Positions 42,713 to 52,283 of a DNA stretch of 64,000 nucleotides are shown here, in pieces. Position 1 is the stretch's first letter. The number at the start of each line of letters is the position of its first letter. The position numbers and the translations under genes are program-made. A model generated the notes under the pieces. The model was not told the DNA's origin. It did not search any database and worked only from the letters and a program-made list of their open reading frames with translations. Origin of the DNA: Gammaproteobacteria bacterium (GTDB lineage: Bacteria > Pseudomonadota > Gammaproteobacteria > Pseudomonadales > Azotimanducaceae); contig JAPOVV010000041.1 in NCBI GenBank assembly GCA_026707945.1, positions 1 through 64,000 on the forward strand, given 5' to 3'.

Positions 42713-43724
42713 GCGTGAAACAAAGGATATAGACGATTACAAGTAGATAAACAAGCGCTACAAAATTATGGAGTGTCGCGACGGCTAACGGTAGATTGAA
42801 CCAGACGTTTGATATGCCGAGAGCGAATTGGACGACTAATACCGCACCTAGGATCCACTGGATTTGCCTTTTGAGTAATGTGATCAACCAGATTGTTGCG
42901 CCTGCCAATACGAACGCGACCAATCGATGCGTGAATTGAATTGCAATCCGTGCGTCGTTGGATAACTCGCCGCCTAGATAGTTCGGTCCGATATCCTGAA
43001 ATAGATTAAAGCCTTTGATCCAGTCCATGTCGGGAATCACTTGGCCATGGCAGAGAGGGAAATCCGGACACGCCAGAGCTGCGTAATTTGATGACGTCCA
43101 ACCACCTAGTGTGATTTGAACGACAAGAACGCACCCCACCAAAATGCCGGCCGGATAGGCGACATTTGGTAGGACAACGCGAGGTATTACCCTCTGTTTT
43201 ATTAGGTAAAGCCAAAGTAGAGCGACCGTGGCGAATCCTCCTAAGAGATGAGCTGTTACTACTTGCGGCCACAATTTCAGCGTCACGGTCCATGCGCCAA
43301 AGATTCCCTGCGCGATAACGAGGACAGTTAACGCAATAGGGAACGCAAGTGGCATTCGTTTGAAGGCGGCGACGCCGAGCACAACCAAGATTGTGACGCC
43401 CAGTAGCGTCGCGGCATAACGATGCACCATCTCTGGCCAAGCCTTATCAGCCTCAAGAGGCATCTCCGGGAATCGTTGATTTGCCGTCGTGATATCCGCT
43501 TCTGATTGCGGCACCGTTAGAAAGCCATAACATCCCGGCCAGTCAGGGCAGCCGAGACCCGCGTCGACAAGCCGCGTGTAGGCGCCAAGCACGACCACGA
43601 GCAAACCTAGAAGAAACGCCGTAATCGTGAGGTAGCGTACTAGTGGGGTCGAATGGACACGCAATCCGGTCAATTTGGTAAGAAGAGTCAAAATAGGTAG
43701 GTATAGAATGGCTGTTATCGCCAT
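42690..43724 (-). CDS. ctaA: Heme A synthase (COX15/CtaA)
   Basis: A 344-residue inner-membrane protein of eight segments that oxidises the C8 methyl of heme O to give heme A for aa3-type cytochrome oxidase. Four conserved histidines in related positions of the two repeat halves are visible (in [27 protein letters not shown] and ATLHNFVAL), and each half has a Cys pair ([18 protein letters not shown]). The C-terminal ten residues, FTRTRSSVG, are encoded by the 5' half of the tRNA-Arg gene. ATG 43724 leaves only 23 bases to the divergent PhoX-like gene and adds a hydrophobic N-terminus not usual in the family, so a downstream TTG may be the true start. No cox genes are adjacent. Confidence 0.93.
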   Translation of the reverse strand: MAITAILYLPILTLLTKLTGLRVHSTPLVRYLTITAFLLGLLVVVLGAYTRLVDAGLGCPDWPGCYGFLTVPQSEADITTANQRFPEMPLEADKAWPEMVHRYAATLLGVTILVVLGVAAFKRMPLAFPIALTVLVIAQGIFGAWTVTLKLWPQVVTAHLLGGFATVALLWLYLIKQRVIPRVVLPNVAYPAGILVGCVLVVQITLGGWTSSNYAALACPDFPLCHGQVIPDMDWIKGFNLFQDIGPNYLGGELSNDARIAIQFTHRLVAFVLAGATIWLITLLKRQIQWILGAVLVVQFALGISNVWFNLPLAVATLHNFVALVYLLVIVYILCFTRTRSSVG

Positions 43725-43747
43725 CAACTAAATTCTAGGAGCGGGCT

Positions 43748-45223
43748 ATGGTCAGTCGCCGAGACTTACTTGGGAAGACTCTATTGGGAATGGGCGCCGC
43801 CCCATTGATTTTCGGAGCACCGATAGCGCGAGGTGCAGTGCAGCTGCAACCAACGAAAGATAAAGAAACGGGATTACCTCTATTGATGTTGCCCGAAGGG
43901 TTCACGTACCGAAGTATGAGTTGGACGGGCGACCCATTAACCACGGGTGGATTGGTACCAGACCGTCATGATGGCATGGCTGTTGTCGACGGTGCAGGAA
44001 AGAGTGAAGCTGTCCTTCTACGAAACCATGAGAGGTACTTCGGAGACGCAATTCAGGGCGAAGGAACGCCAGTTTACGATGACTTTAAGATGCCAGCGCA
44101 AATTTTGCAGCGCGTGGGTGCACCTCTCGGGGCAGCGGGCGGTGTGACAGGCGTCGTAATTAGTGAAGGTCAGTATCGGGAAACTGTGCCATTGATCGGC
44201 GGGACGATGATCAACTGTGCAGGTGGTCCAACGCCCTGGGGTACATGGTTGACTTGCGAGGAAGTTCTATTTAGAGGAAGCAACATTAGGTTGCCGGATG
44301 GTTCGAGCGCAAAAGACCACGGCTATGTCTTTGAAGTACCACCTCCTCATCTCGGAAAAGCAAGTGCCGTGCCCATTAAGGACATGGGTTTCTTCCGCCA
44401 CGAAGCAGTTGCGATCGATTCAAAGACCGGCTACGCGTACTTGACTGAGGATAACGGTCCTAATTCTGGTTTTTATCGATTCGTTCCGAACAATCTTGAG
44501 AGGAAAGTCGGCGCGCTTGAAGACGGTGGAAATCTATCGATGCTAAAAGTCAAGGGTCAGGCAAATGCAAATTTGATTGCTTCACCCGAAGGCGCCGCAT
44601 TCGATGTTGAGTGGGTAGCAGTAAATGACCCAGACGCGGACCCTGAAGTGCTCAATAGTTACGGCAACGGTTTCGAGAACTTGATGGGTCAAGGTAAGTC
44701 AGGTCCGTTCTTACAGGGTGAAGCGGGCGGTGGTGCTACCTTTAGCCGTGGCGAAGGGATCTGGGAATATGACGGTCGCCTTTATTGGATAGACACAGCA
44801 GGCGGACCGGCGGGAACCGGTAGTGTCTGGTTGTACGACCCAATAGTCGAACGACTCGTATGTATCTATGCATCGGGCTCCGAAGATGAAGCCGACGCCA
44901 TTGACAACATTGCGGTTAACCCCGTAAATGGGATGATCGTACTTTGTGAAGACGGCGGCGGCGTACATCACCAAAACAATACGCTGAAGTACGGTTGCCG
45001 TCTGTTAATTGCAAAGCAACCGGGACACGAAGTTATTACCTTCGCTGAGAACAATCTCGACTTGTCGAATGGCGTGCCGGGTCGCCCAGAAATCGGACCT
45101 GAAGATTACCGTACGTCAGAATGGGCCGGTGCCACTTTCACCCGAGATGGTCAAACACTGTATGCAAATATCCAGTCGCCGGGGGTCACATTTGCAATTC
45201 AGGGACCTTGGGGGACACTCTAA
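43748..45223 (+). CDS. PhoX-like (DUF839) phosphatase, Tat-exported
   Basis: A 491-residue protein of the PhoX/DUF839 beta-propeller family. Its first residues, MVSRRDLLGKTLLGMGAAPL, are a twin-arginine signal, so the folded protein is exported to the periplasm. Typical propeller segments follow: LMLPEGFTYRSMSWTGD, PDRHDGMAV, LLRNHERYFGD, GTWLTCEEVL, FFRHEAVAIDSKTGYAYLTE, and ARG-GEGIWEYDGRLYWID-like strands later. PhoX enzymes hydrolyse phosphomonoesters with calcium and iron. The substrate is not certain, as many family members are uncharacterised. It is divergent from ctaA, only about 20 bases away, and alone on its strand, with a hairpin behind it. Confidence 0.85.
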   Translation: MVSRRDLLGKTLLGMGAAPLIFGAPIARGAVQLQPTKDKETGLPLLMLPEGFTYRSMSWTGDPLTTGGLVPDRHDGMAVVDGAGKSEAVLLRNHERYFGDAIQGEGTPVYDDFKMPAQILQRVGAPLGAAGGVTGVVISEGQYRETVPLIGGTMINCAGGPTPWGTWLTCEEVLFRGSNIRLPDGSSAKDHGYVFEVPPPHLGKASAVPIKDMGFFRHEAVAIDSKTGYAYLTEDNGPNSGFYRFVPNNLERKVGALEDGGNLSMLKVKGQANANLIASPEGAAFDVEWVAVNDPDADPEVLNSYGNGFENLMGQGKSGPFLQGEAGGGATFSRGEGIWEYDGRLYWIDTAGGPAGTGSVWLYDPIVERLVCIYASGSEDEADAIDNIAVNPVNGMIVLCEDGGGVHHQNNTLKYGCRLLIAKQPGHEVITFAENNLDLSNGVPGRPEIGPEDYRTSEWAGATFTRDGQTLYANIQSPGVTFAIQGPWGTL

Positions 45224-45276
45224 AACACCAAAAATCAGGTAGCGTCTTCTTGCTAAATTGATTTCGTAGGCTTGCG

Positions 45277-45308
45277 CACGCCCTTACGACGTTGTCGTTG
45301 AGGGCGTG
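45277..45308. terminator. Probable transcript end (hairpin)
   Basis: CACGCCCT (45277-45284) pairs with AGGGCGTG (45301-45308), and the 16-base interval contains a second self-complementary part (ACGAC/GTCGT). It lies between converging genes (PhoX-like and outer-membrane protein). A T-run is lacking on both strands, so the call is moderate. Confidence 0.55.
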
Positions 45309-45369
45309 TCGGCGCTTAAAAATGTGAGCAAATGAAGCGCTATGAACAGAGTGTTAACAATCTGAGAGC

Positions 45370-46182
45370 CTATTGAAACCGATAGCGCATGCCGATCTCA
45401 AGAAAGTGAATGCGCATGGCGCTCTCCGAATGTGCTGTGCCAAAACTATTGCTGCCCTCGAAAACTAGATCGTCTCCCGCTTGAAAGCGGTAACCTGATT
45501 GCAGCATAAGGTTATCGTTTACGCGATAAGCGATACCTGCACCAAGATGCCAAATGAATACGTTTGCAGTGTCGGAGATTTCAGGTACGAAACCGGGTGG
45601 AAGCGGTTGCGACGGCTGCCCAGCCGCCTGAGACTGAATATCCACGATGCGTTGTGCCAGTGCGTTTTGATCGTAAGTAATGTCGCTTTGGTCGATCCGC
45701 ATATAGCCTATACCACCACCGACAAATGGAATCCAGTCAGAACCCGTATCGAAGTCATACATCAGATTCCCAAGTAAACCAAAGTGGTCGGCCGTACCGG
45801 TTACTGGCACGTCGATTTGACCCACAGGAATCGGATTGCCGCCTGCGGACGGTGCACTGTAGATAAGTTCGTCAAGTCCGGCGCGCGCGAGAAATAGTTC
45901 CGCTTCGACGCGTAAACCGGATTGAAGCTCATAACCCGCAACACCGGCGAGTTTGAACCCAGTTTTGTGGCTAGTCGCGGCCTGCGCGGAATATGGAACC
46001 ATGCCAATTGGCGATGCCATCGATCCACCAGTGATCGATTCCGTATCGTCCACGAACATCACGGGTGCGTTTAAACCCATGTACCGCTGTCCATGTGCCT
46101 CAAACGCCAAAACAGCAACTAAGGAGAGTACGATCACGCCAATTCGTGACCAGATTAACTTTGAATGCTCTGCTAAATTCAT
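45370..46182 (-). CDS. Outer-membrane beta-barrel protein
   Basis: A 270-residue protein with a signal peptide (about 1-31, VIVLSLVAVLAFEAHG). The mature part has strong beta-strand alternation with barrel motifs: LRVEAELFLARAGLDELIY, FGLLGNLMYDFDT, WIPFVGGGIGYMRID, HLGAGIAYRVNDNLMLQSGY, and the last strand ending LEIGMRYRF, with terminal aromatic (here followed by Q). It resembles the small porin/OmpA-N/P44 type of barrel. No peptidoglycan-binding domain is present. Function unknown; structural or adhesive roles are typical. Confidence 0.8.
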   Translation of the reverse strand: MNLAEHSKLIWSRIGVIVLSLVAVLAFEAHGQRYMGLNAPVMFVDDTESITGGSMASPIGMVPYSAQAATSHKTGFKLAGVAGYELQSGLRVEAELFLARAGLDELIYSAPSAGGNPIPVGQIDVPVTGTADHFGLLGNLMYDFDTGSDWIPFVGGGIGYMRIDQSDITYDQNALAQRIVDIQSQAAGQPSQPLPPGFVPEISDTANVFIWHLGAGIAYRVNDNLMLQSGYRFQAGDDLVFEGSNSFGTAHSESAMRIHFLEIGMRYRFQ

Positions 46183-46410
46183 CCCGCGCCTGAATTTCGT
46201 TTATCACTCGTCAAAGCAACTATACGTATTTCTTCAAGAATACTCTTCTATGTTGAAGGGCTTGAACAGTTGCTGTGTGGCTATATTCGAAACAAAGTTG
46301 AAGAAATAGACACGCTGTGGATTTGCTGTTTAGATGGGCTGCGATCGAAGTCCTGAGTTACTAATAGAACGACATTTGATTGTGCCAGGATCTGGCCAAG
46401 AGTTGATTGA

Positions 46411-47073
46411 CTAACGTTTTGTCGCTAAGGTTAATCCATCGCCGATTGGTAGCATGACATTGCTCACGCGCTCGTCGTATTGAATTTTCTCATTGAGAGC
46501 GCGAATGGCGCGCGTTGATTCATCATCGTAGGTTTCGTCTGCGACCCGTCCTGTCCAAAGCACGTTGTCCACGGCCACGATGCCCCCGATTCGCAATAAC
46601 CGCAAACAGCGTTCATAGTAGCTGTCGTAATTCGGCTTGTCGGCGTCGATAAAGGCAAAGTCAAATGAAGCTTCGCGACCATCCGAAATAAGGGCGTCCA
46701 GCGTCTCGACTGCCGGTCTCACGTGTAAGTCGATCTTATGCGAAACGCCTCCACGGTCCCAATACTCGCGCGCCATATTCGTCCACTCTTCGCTTACATC
46801 GCACGCGATGAGCTTGCCGTCATCCGGCAACGCTTCTGCGACACATAACGCACTGTAACCAGTAAACGTACCTACCTCTAGTGCGTTCTGTACATTCAAG
46901 AGACTAACAAGCCACGACATGAATGCGCCTTGAAGCGGTGAGACCTGCATCACGGAAGCGGCCATTGGCGCCGTTGCTTCTCGAAGTGCTTCGGCGGTGG
47001 TTGATTCAGGTCGTACGTGGTGAAGGAGATAGCCGTCGATTTGATCGTTGACGACGATCGTTGAGGATGACAT
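46411..47073 (-). CDS. Class I SAM-dependent O-methyltransferase (caffeoyl-CoA type)
   Basis: A 220-residue soluble methyltransferase of the small-molecule catechol/caffeoyl-CoA O-methyltransferase family. The SAM-binding loop is ALEVGTFTGYSALCVAEAL, followed by LIACDVSEEWT, the metal-binding FDFAFIDADKPNYDSYYERC, and VAVDNVLWTGRVAD. These use a divalent metal to methylate vicinal hydroxyls. The substrate is not readable. It is 33 bases downstream of the PhyH gene on the same strand, so the pair is probably one operon; a PhyH hydroxylation followed by O-methylation is a natural reading (inference). Confidence 0.9.
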   Translation of the reverse strand: MSSSTIVVNDQIDGYLLHHVRPESTTAEALREATAPMAASVMQVSPLQGAFMSWLVSLLNVQNALEVGTFTGYSALCVAEALPDDGKLIACDVSEEWTNMAREYWDRGGVSHKIDLHVRPAVETLDALISDGREASFDFAFIDADKPNYDSYYERCLRLLRIGGIVAVDNVLWTGRVADETYDDESTRAIRALNEKIQYDERVSNVMLPIGDGLTLATKR

Positions 47074-47106
47074 AGGGTTTTCCTGCTTAGAAGCTCTTTT
47101 ATCCGA

Positions 47107-47976
47107 TTAACTTGATGTTCCGATGCCGGGCATCTCATCAGAATTGACGTCGTACTGAAAGCTCACCTGATCCTTCATGACCAATGGATCGCGCAGATCC
47201 ACCATGCCAGGGCCTACGTGAATCAAGCCGAACTTGTATCCGATCAGTCGCTGGAGACGTTCAGGCATCTTTTTTACTTCGGGTCGCGGTACGCCAATGA
47301 ACTGGTTTTCTTGTTGGGCCAGATAGGACAAATTGAAGTTGATGTCAATGGCGAGACGACTTCGGTCGGTATTGTTGGCGCCGCCACCGTGCCAGAGTGC
47401 GCCAGACCAAATTAGCATCGTTCCCGGTTTCATTTCAACTTGAATAGGGGTGACCTCAGGTGGCTGCTTGACGGGTCGATCGTGCCACAAGTGAGATTTG
47501 GGAACGAGGTGCGTGGCTCCATTCTCTTTGGTGAACTCGTCTACCGCGATAACAGCATTTACTACGAACGGAGGGTGAGGGCGTGGGATCGGCCATAAAC
47601 CGTCATCTTGATGGAGTCCTTGTGCTTTAGCGCCGGGTAGAAGATCGAACATTGCCACCACGGAAATCTGAATGTGCAGTCCCAATACACCTTGCACGAG
47701 TGCGACTAATCGAGAGTCACAGACCAAATCGTCGACGCAACGCGTTTTCGCGAGTAGGTTATGCGCTCGTACGGTGGTGAAATCAGGCGGCATGAGCTCG
47801 CGAATCGGATTAACTTCGCGCCGCAAGTCCGCACCAAGTTTTTCTACGCGCTCCTCGGTAAGCCAATTGGGGATCAAGGCGTAACCATTCTTGCTAATGC
47901 TGGAGAGCCAACCATCTAATCCAGGAATGCAAATCTCTTCCCCAAACACGTTGGCTGTGTCAGGATTCGTGGCCAT
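47107..47976 (-). CDS. Phytanoyl-CoA dioxygenase (PhyH) family protein
   Basis: A 289-residue Fe(II)/2-oxoglutarate oxygenase-like protein. H122-Q-D124 in GLHQDDGLWP, the strand block GATHLVPKSHLWH, and distal H196 in GALWHGGGANNTDRSR (R205 and R207 for the co-substrate) give the complete site. I use ATG 47976, which has GAGGA at good spacing; the open frame continues to 48198, but the extra residues are low-complexity and overlap the divergent sulfatase start. It is cotranscribed with the O-methyltransferase and is divergent from a sulfatase gene (about 100 bases), which suggests shared control. Confidence 0.9.
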   Translation of the reverse strand: MATNPDTANVFGEEICIPGLDGWLSSISKNGYALIPNWLTEERVEKLGADLRREVNPIRELMPPDFTTVRAHNLLAKTRCVDDLVCDSRLVALVQGVLGLHIQISVVAMFDLLPGAKAQGLHQDDGLWPIPRPHPPFVVNAVIAVDEFTKENGATHLVPKSHLWHDRPVKQPPEVTPIQVEMKPGTMLIWSGALWHGGGANNTDRSRLAIDINFNLSYLAQQENQFIGVPRPEVKKMPERLQRLIGYKFGLIHVGPGMVDLRDPLVMKDQVSFQYDVNSDEMPGIGTSS

Positions 47977-48077
47977 TGAGATCCTCGTTTCGATGTAAAA
48001 CGCCAACGTATTATTCAGGTGTATTTGCTTGACGGCATGTCCATGCACGTCAACAACCGATGAAACCGAGGTGCGTG

Positions 48078-49595
48078 ATGTCAACGATACCCAAGCCCAA
48101 AAGCGCGATTGTGATCTTGTTGGATAGCTTGAATCGACACATGATCGGCGACTACGGTGGAACCGAGTTCGATACGCCAAACATCGATCGTTTCGCACAA
48201 CGAGCCGTTCGTTTTAACCGGCATTTCATTGGTTCGTTCCCGTGCATGCCAGCACGTCATGACCTGCTATGCGGCGCTTTGGACTTTCTGTGGAAGCCCT
48301 GGGGATCGATCGAGCTTTGGGAGCGCCCAATTACCGCGCATCTGCGCGAAAGCGGTGTGAATACGATGCTATTCACCGATCACCCACATTTATTTGAGAT
48401 CGGTGGCGAAAACTATCACACGGACTTTTTCGCTTGGGAATACCTGCGAGGACACGAGAACGATCCGTGGAAGTCAAGACCAGACCCGTCGTGGATAGGC
48501 GCGCCGGCGTTACCTGCAGGGAGTCGAGAGTGGCACTATGATCGTTCGCGTACTTATTTTCGAGAAGAACTCGATTTTCCGGGGCCGAAGACCATGCATG
48601 CCACGGCGAATTGGATTGATTTAAACGCTGATTTTCACGATAGGTTTTTACTGTACGTAGACGCGTTTGATCCGCACGAACCATTCGATTCTCCCACGCC
48701 TTGGATGGATCGGTATGACCCGACTTGGGATGGCCCTCGCATTATTTGGCCCCCATATGGCGTTCGGAACGTCGAACGCGGCGTCATCACGGAGCGTGAA
48801 GGCAGTCATATTCGCTGCAACTACGGATCGAAGTTGTCCATGATCGACCACTGGTTTGGCAAAGTTCTCGACGCGCTTGATCGGAGTGATTTGTGGAACG
48901 ACACGATGGTAGTCTTGTGTACGGACCACGGTCACTACCTTGGCGAAAAAGATATTTGGGGTAAACCACAAGTACCACAGTATGAACCACTCGGACACAC
49001 GCCTCTCTATATCGCGTATCCTGGCGTTGAGTCAAGACAGATCGATGCGCTAACCACGAATGTTGACATAAACGCGACATTATGTGACGTATTCGATGTT
49101 GAACCCCATCATCGAACACATGGCGTTTCGCTTGTACCGCTGTTAACTGGTACGGCAGAGAGTATCAGAGAGTGGGCAATCGGAGGAGTTTTTGGAAACT
49201 GGGTCATGGTGTATGACGGACATCGAAAGTACGCACGTGCACCGGTCGACGACGGTTTTCCACTATCCATGTGGTCCAACCGCTGGTCTACCATGCTATA
49301 TGCAGGAATCCATCGTCTGTGGCCGAAGCCTGACAAGCGTGCGACGCTCGACTATATGCCGGGCTCCGATGTACCTGTCATTCGGCAGCCGTTTCAAGAA
49401 GGTGATCTACTGCCGTATTGGTGTGCGAGACCGCGAGTAAACGAACACCACTTGTACGACATCGATATTGATCCGAGCGAGGACGAAAACCGCCTCGGTT
49501 CTCAGGATGAAGCGGACATGATCGAATTGCTGCGCCAAGGATTGAAGTCTGTTGAAGCGCCGGACGAGCAGTATGTTCGACTAGGTGTCGCTTAA
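48078..49595 (+). CDS. Sulfatase (formylglycine-type)
   Basis: A 505-residue sulfatase of the alkaline-phosphatase superfamily. The N-terminal metal strand is AIVILLDSLNRHMIGDYGG. The maturation signature is GSFPCMPARHDLLCG, in which C56 is the residue converted to formylglycine and R60 follows, so the enzyme should be active if a maturase exists. The C-terminal metal block is MVVLCTDHGHYLGEKDIWGK. There is no signal peptide, so it is cytoplasmic and likely acts on imported small sulfate esters. I use ATG 48078, which has GAGG at good spacing, rather than 48060. The PhyH gene at 49644 follows by 48 bases, so the two are an operon. Confidence 0.9.
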   Translation: MSTIPKPKSAIVILLDSLNRHMIGDYGGTEFDTPNIDRFAQRAVRFNRHFIGSFPCMPARHDLLCGALDFLWKPWGSIELWERPITAHLRESGVNTMLFTDHPHLFEIGGENYHTDFFAWEYLRGHENDPWKSRPDPSWIGAPALPAGSREWHYDRSRTYFREELDFPGPKTMHATANWIDLNADFHDRFLLYVDAFDPHEPFDSPTPWMDRYDPTWDGPRIIWPPYGVRNVERGVITEREGSHIRCNYGSKLSMIDHWFGKVLDALDRSDLWNDTMVVLCTDHGHYLGEKDIWGKPQVPQYEPLGHTPLYIAYPGVESRQIDALTTNVDINATLCDVFDVEPHHRTHGVSLVPLLTGTAESIREWAIGGVFGNWVMVYDGHRKYARAPVDDGFPLSMWSNRWSTMLYAGIHRLWPKPDKRATLDYMPGSDVPVIRQPFQEGDLLPYWCARPRVNEHHLYDIDIDPSEDENRLGSQDEADMIELLRQGLKSVEAPDEQYVRLGVA

Positions 49596-49643
49596 CTAGA
49601 TCGATAGCGTGGGTAATTTCAATGGGCAGAAACGGGTGGGACC

Positions 49644-50495
49644 GTGGTTGATGTAACAGAAGCAACTTCCGGTATGACGGAAGAACAGTGCTATTTATTC
49701 GATACGTTTGGGTATTTAGTGATTCCGAACGCTCTAACGAAGTCTCAAGTTGAAGATCTTCTGGCGACCCTCCGTTCCTCCACCGAGCAGTTTCCGCCGA
49801 TCGCTCAATCGGAAGGTCCGCTACATTGGGGAAAGGTTTGGCGGGACCTGCTTGACTTGCCGACCGTGACACCGTTCCTCGAAGACATGATTGGAAATCA
49901 CGGTGCACGCGAAGGTCGCGCAGCACGAGGAATGCCGTACATACCTACTTTCCGCATTGACCACATCAACGTACATACCCACGTAAAAAAGGGTTTTGCA
50001 GGAACTTCGTTACATGGTGGATGGAAAGGTACCGGTGGTTCTCAGTTCGCGTCGTACCATGATCGACGCTTCTACAACGGGCTCGTATCCGTCTCGTTTG
50101 AGCTCTTCGACACATTTTCAAACGATGGTGGCTTTGGTTGCATACCGGGGTCGCACAAATCGAATGTCGCAATTCCGTCGTCATGGCGAGATCTAACGAA
50201 AGGCGTTCCCGATTGCGTAAGAAGGATTCCAGCAGCGGCAGGAGACGCTATTGTGTTTACCGAAGCGTTGACGCACGGGACATTACCATGGACGGTTGAT
50301 GCGCCGCGTCGTACGCTGTTCTATAAGTTCTCGCCTCATGGCTCAACTTGGTCGGCGGATTATTTCAATCCTGACGACTTCCGTATCTATCCTGATATTG
50401 ACGATCGGAAGCTCGCGATCCTTGAGCCGCCAAATGCTCGATACCCACAGCGACCGACGCGACCAGAGCCAAAGAGCGAGGAAGATGCGGGGTAA
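49644..50495 (+). CDS. PhyH family protein with altered iron motif
   Basis: A 283-residue PhyH-like protein. The expected H-x-D reads H124-G-G126 (FAGTSLHGGWKG), while the distal histidine H211 (FTEALTHGTLPW) and R222/R223 are kept. The fold is otherwise typical: EEQCYLFDTFGYLVIPNALT, GGFGCIPGSHKSNV, and GDAIVFTEALTHGT. From memory this LHGG form occurs in a subgroup of the family whose iron binding would use only two protein ligands, as in halogenases, or be replaced by another residue. This is inference and needs a structure check. GTG 49644 is the start. It follows the sulfatase gene by 48 bases. Confidence 0.85.
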   Translation: MVDVTEATSGMTEEQCYLFDTFGYLVIPNALTKSQVEDLLATLRSSTEQFPPIAQSEGPLHWGKVWRDLLDLPTVTPFLEDMIGNHGAREGRAARGMPYIPTFRIDHINVHTHVKKGFAGTSLHGGWKGTGGSQFASYHDRRFYNGLVSVSFELFDTFSNDGGFGCIPGSHKSNVAIPSSWRDLTKGVPDCVRRIPAAAGDAIVFTEALTHGTLPWTVDAPRRTLFYKFSPHGSTWSADYFNPDDFRIYPDIDDRKLAILEPPNARYPQRPTRPEPKSEEDAG

Positions 50496-50579
50496 CCTTC
50501 GATTTCGATAAAGACTTCGAGAGCAATCGCTTCATCCGAATAATCTGCGACGCAATCACCTACTGTAGGAATCCATACC

Positions 50580-52127
50580 ATGCCTCAAGTTGAAACAAAG
50601 TACGGTAGCGTTTCAGGCGTTGATTTAGACGGTGTCCTATCGTTTAGGAATATTCCATACGCGGCTGCGCCGGCCGGGGAGGAACGTTGGTCGGCGCCGA
50701 AGCCGCCTGAAGCCTGGACAGGCGTGCGTAAAGGGGACGAGTTTGGACCAATATCTTGGCAAATAGTTGCAACGGAACAAGGGGCGCTTTCGTTTGCACA
50801 GGACGCGACCCCACCGGTATTGGATGAAGACTGTCTTAGTTTGAACGTTTGGACACCGAGTGCGGATAGCAACGCAAGACCTGTCATGGTTTGGATCCAC
50901 GGTGGTGCCTTCGTTACGGGTTCGGGTTCATCGCCGATTTACGATGGCTCAATCTTGTCCCGTCGTGGCGATGTGGTTGTAGTCACTATCAACTACCGTT
51001 TGGGCGTGCTTGGATTCCTCAACCTAAACGAAGTCACTGGAGGTCGAATTCCTTCGACTGGGAATGAAGGCTTACTGGATCAGGCGTTCGCTCTCGCTTG
51101 GGTTCGGGACAATATTGCGCAATTTGGGGGTGATCCAAATAACGTCACAATTTTCGGCGAGTCGGCAGGCGGTATGAGCGTCGGTGCGCTTTTGGCACTA
51201 CGCGAAGCCAAGGGGCTCTTTCACAAAGCGATCCCCCAAAGCGGTGCCGCACACACGGCGAATACGCTCGTGCAATCAACTGACGTTGCATCACAGCTAC
51301 TAGCCGCGCTTGAGATATCGCCGAATAGCAATCTGAACAAACTATTCGAGTTATCGGCGGATGAATTGACCCGTGTTGGTGCGGAGGTCTCAGCCAAGCT
51401 GCCTTGGATGTGTTATGAGCCTTGTATTGACGGTGCACAGCTGCCTGCACGGCCGATCGATTGTGTAGCGAACGGTTCGGCGGACGAAATCACCGTGTTA
51501 GTAGGTTGCACGCGAGACGAGTGGCTGCTCTTTAGTGTCATGGACCCATCGATTCGGGAGATGACGCAAGAAGATTTCCTACGTCGATTAGCGCCTAGGA
51601 ACGGACGCGCCGATTTGAGAGAACTTGGTCAGGGTTACCAAGAGATTCTCGCGCGTGGTGGCAACGACGTGACGCCTGCGGATGTGTGGCAGGTTATCGA
51701 GTCGGATCGTGCATTTCGGTTGCCAGGTATCGTGCTTGCAGAAACACTGAATTCACGATCGAAGGACGCGTATCAATATTTGTTCACGGTCGAGTCGCCG
51801 GCGTACGGTGGAATTCTGAAGTCTTGTCATGCCATTGATATCGGTTATGTATTTGGAACTCACAATCTAAATGACGGTACGAGAGGTTTCTTCGGAGGCG
51901 AGCGGGCGCACGTTGAATTGGCAGAAGCTACGATGGATGCCTGGTTGGCATTCGCGCACACGGGCAATCCAGCAACAGAAGCGTTGTCAACTTGGTCGCC
52001 TTACGACAAAGCGTCACGATCCACCGCGATATTCGGACTACCAGCTTCAGTAGAAAACGCGCCGCTGGAGGAATTACGTGCGCTATGGGACGATCAAAGT
52101 GTGCAGGGCGCGATTGGGGCACTTTGA
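50580..52127 (+). CDS. Type-B carboxylesterase
   Basis: A 515-residue alpha/beta hydrolase of the carboxylesterase/lipase family. The oxyanion-hole motif is VMVWIHGGAFVTGSG, the nucleophile elbow is TIFGESAGGMSVGALLAL with S195, and the catalytic His lies in SCHAIDIGYVFG (about 412). A Glu of the TRDEWLLF part near 317 is the probable third member. There is no signal peptide. It hydrolyses carboxylic esters of unknown identity. It lies 84 bases after the PhyH gene on the same strand and may be in the same operon as the sulfatase and PhyH, in which case one substrate might be desulfated, hydroxylated and de-esterified (inference). Confidence 0.92.
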   Translation: MPQVETKYGSVSGVDLDGVLSFRNIPYAAAPAGEERWSAPKPPEAWTGVRKGDEFGPISWQIVATEQGALSFAQDATPPVLDEDCLSLNVWTPSADSNARPVMVWIHGGAFVTGSGSSPIYDGSILSRRGDVVVVTINYRLGVLGFLNLNEVTGGRIPSTGNEGLLDQAFALAWVRDNIAQFGGDPNNVTIFGESAGGMSVGALLALREAKGLFHKAIPQSGAAHTANTLVQSTDVASQLLAALEISPNSNLNKLFELSADELTRVGAEVSAKLPWMCYEPCIDGAQLPARPIDCVANGSADEITVLVGCTRDEWLLFSVMDPSIREMTQEDFLRRLAPRNGRADLRELGQGYQEILARGGNDVTPADVWQVIESDRAFRLPGIVLAETLNSRSKDAYQYLFTVESPAYGGILKSCHAIDIGYVFGTHNLNDGTRGFFGGERAHVELAEATMDAWLAFAHTGNPATEALSTWSPYDKASRSTAIFGLPASVENAPLEELRALWDDQSVQGAIGAL

Positions 52128-52283
52128 ACTCACTAGATGCGACTCAGCCGAGTTTGCTAAATACGAGAACTAATTTGCGCGGCACGGGTGTGCTTTAGCA
52201 ATCGCACAGAAGGTTGAGAACGTGAGCTAAGAGTCGAGTCAGGCTTTACTCCCCAACTACCTTAGAAACTGCGAGTACGGTTG

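Noticed and set aside
49378-49926. Minus-strand frame of 182 codons across the end of the sulfatase and start of the PhyH gene
   Set aside because: It is antisense to two well-supported genes, and its composition is that of a reverse reading with no domain pattern.
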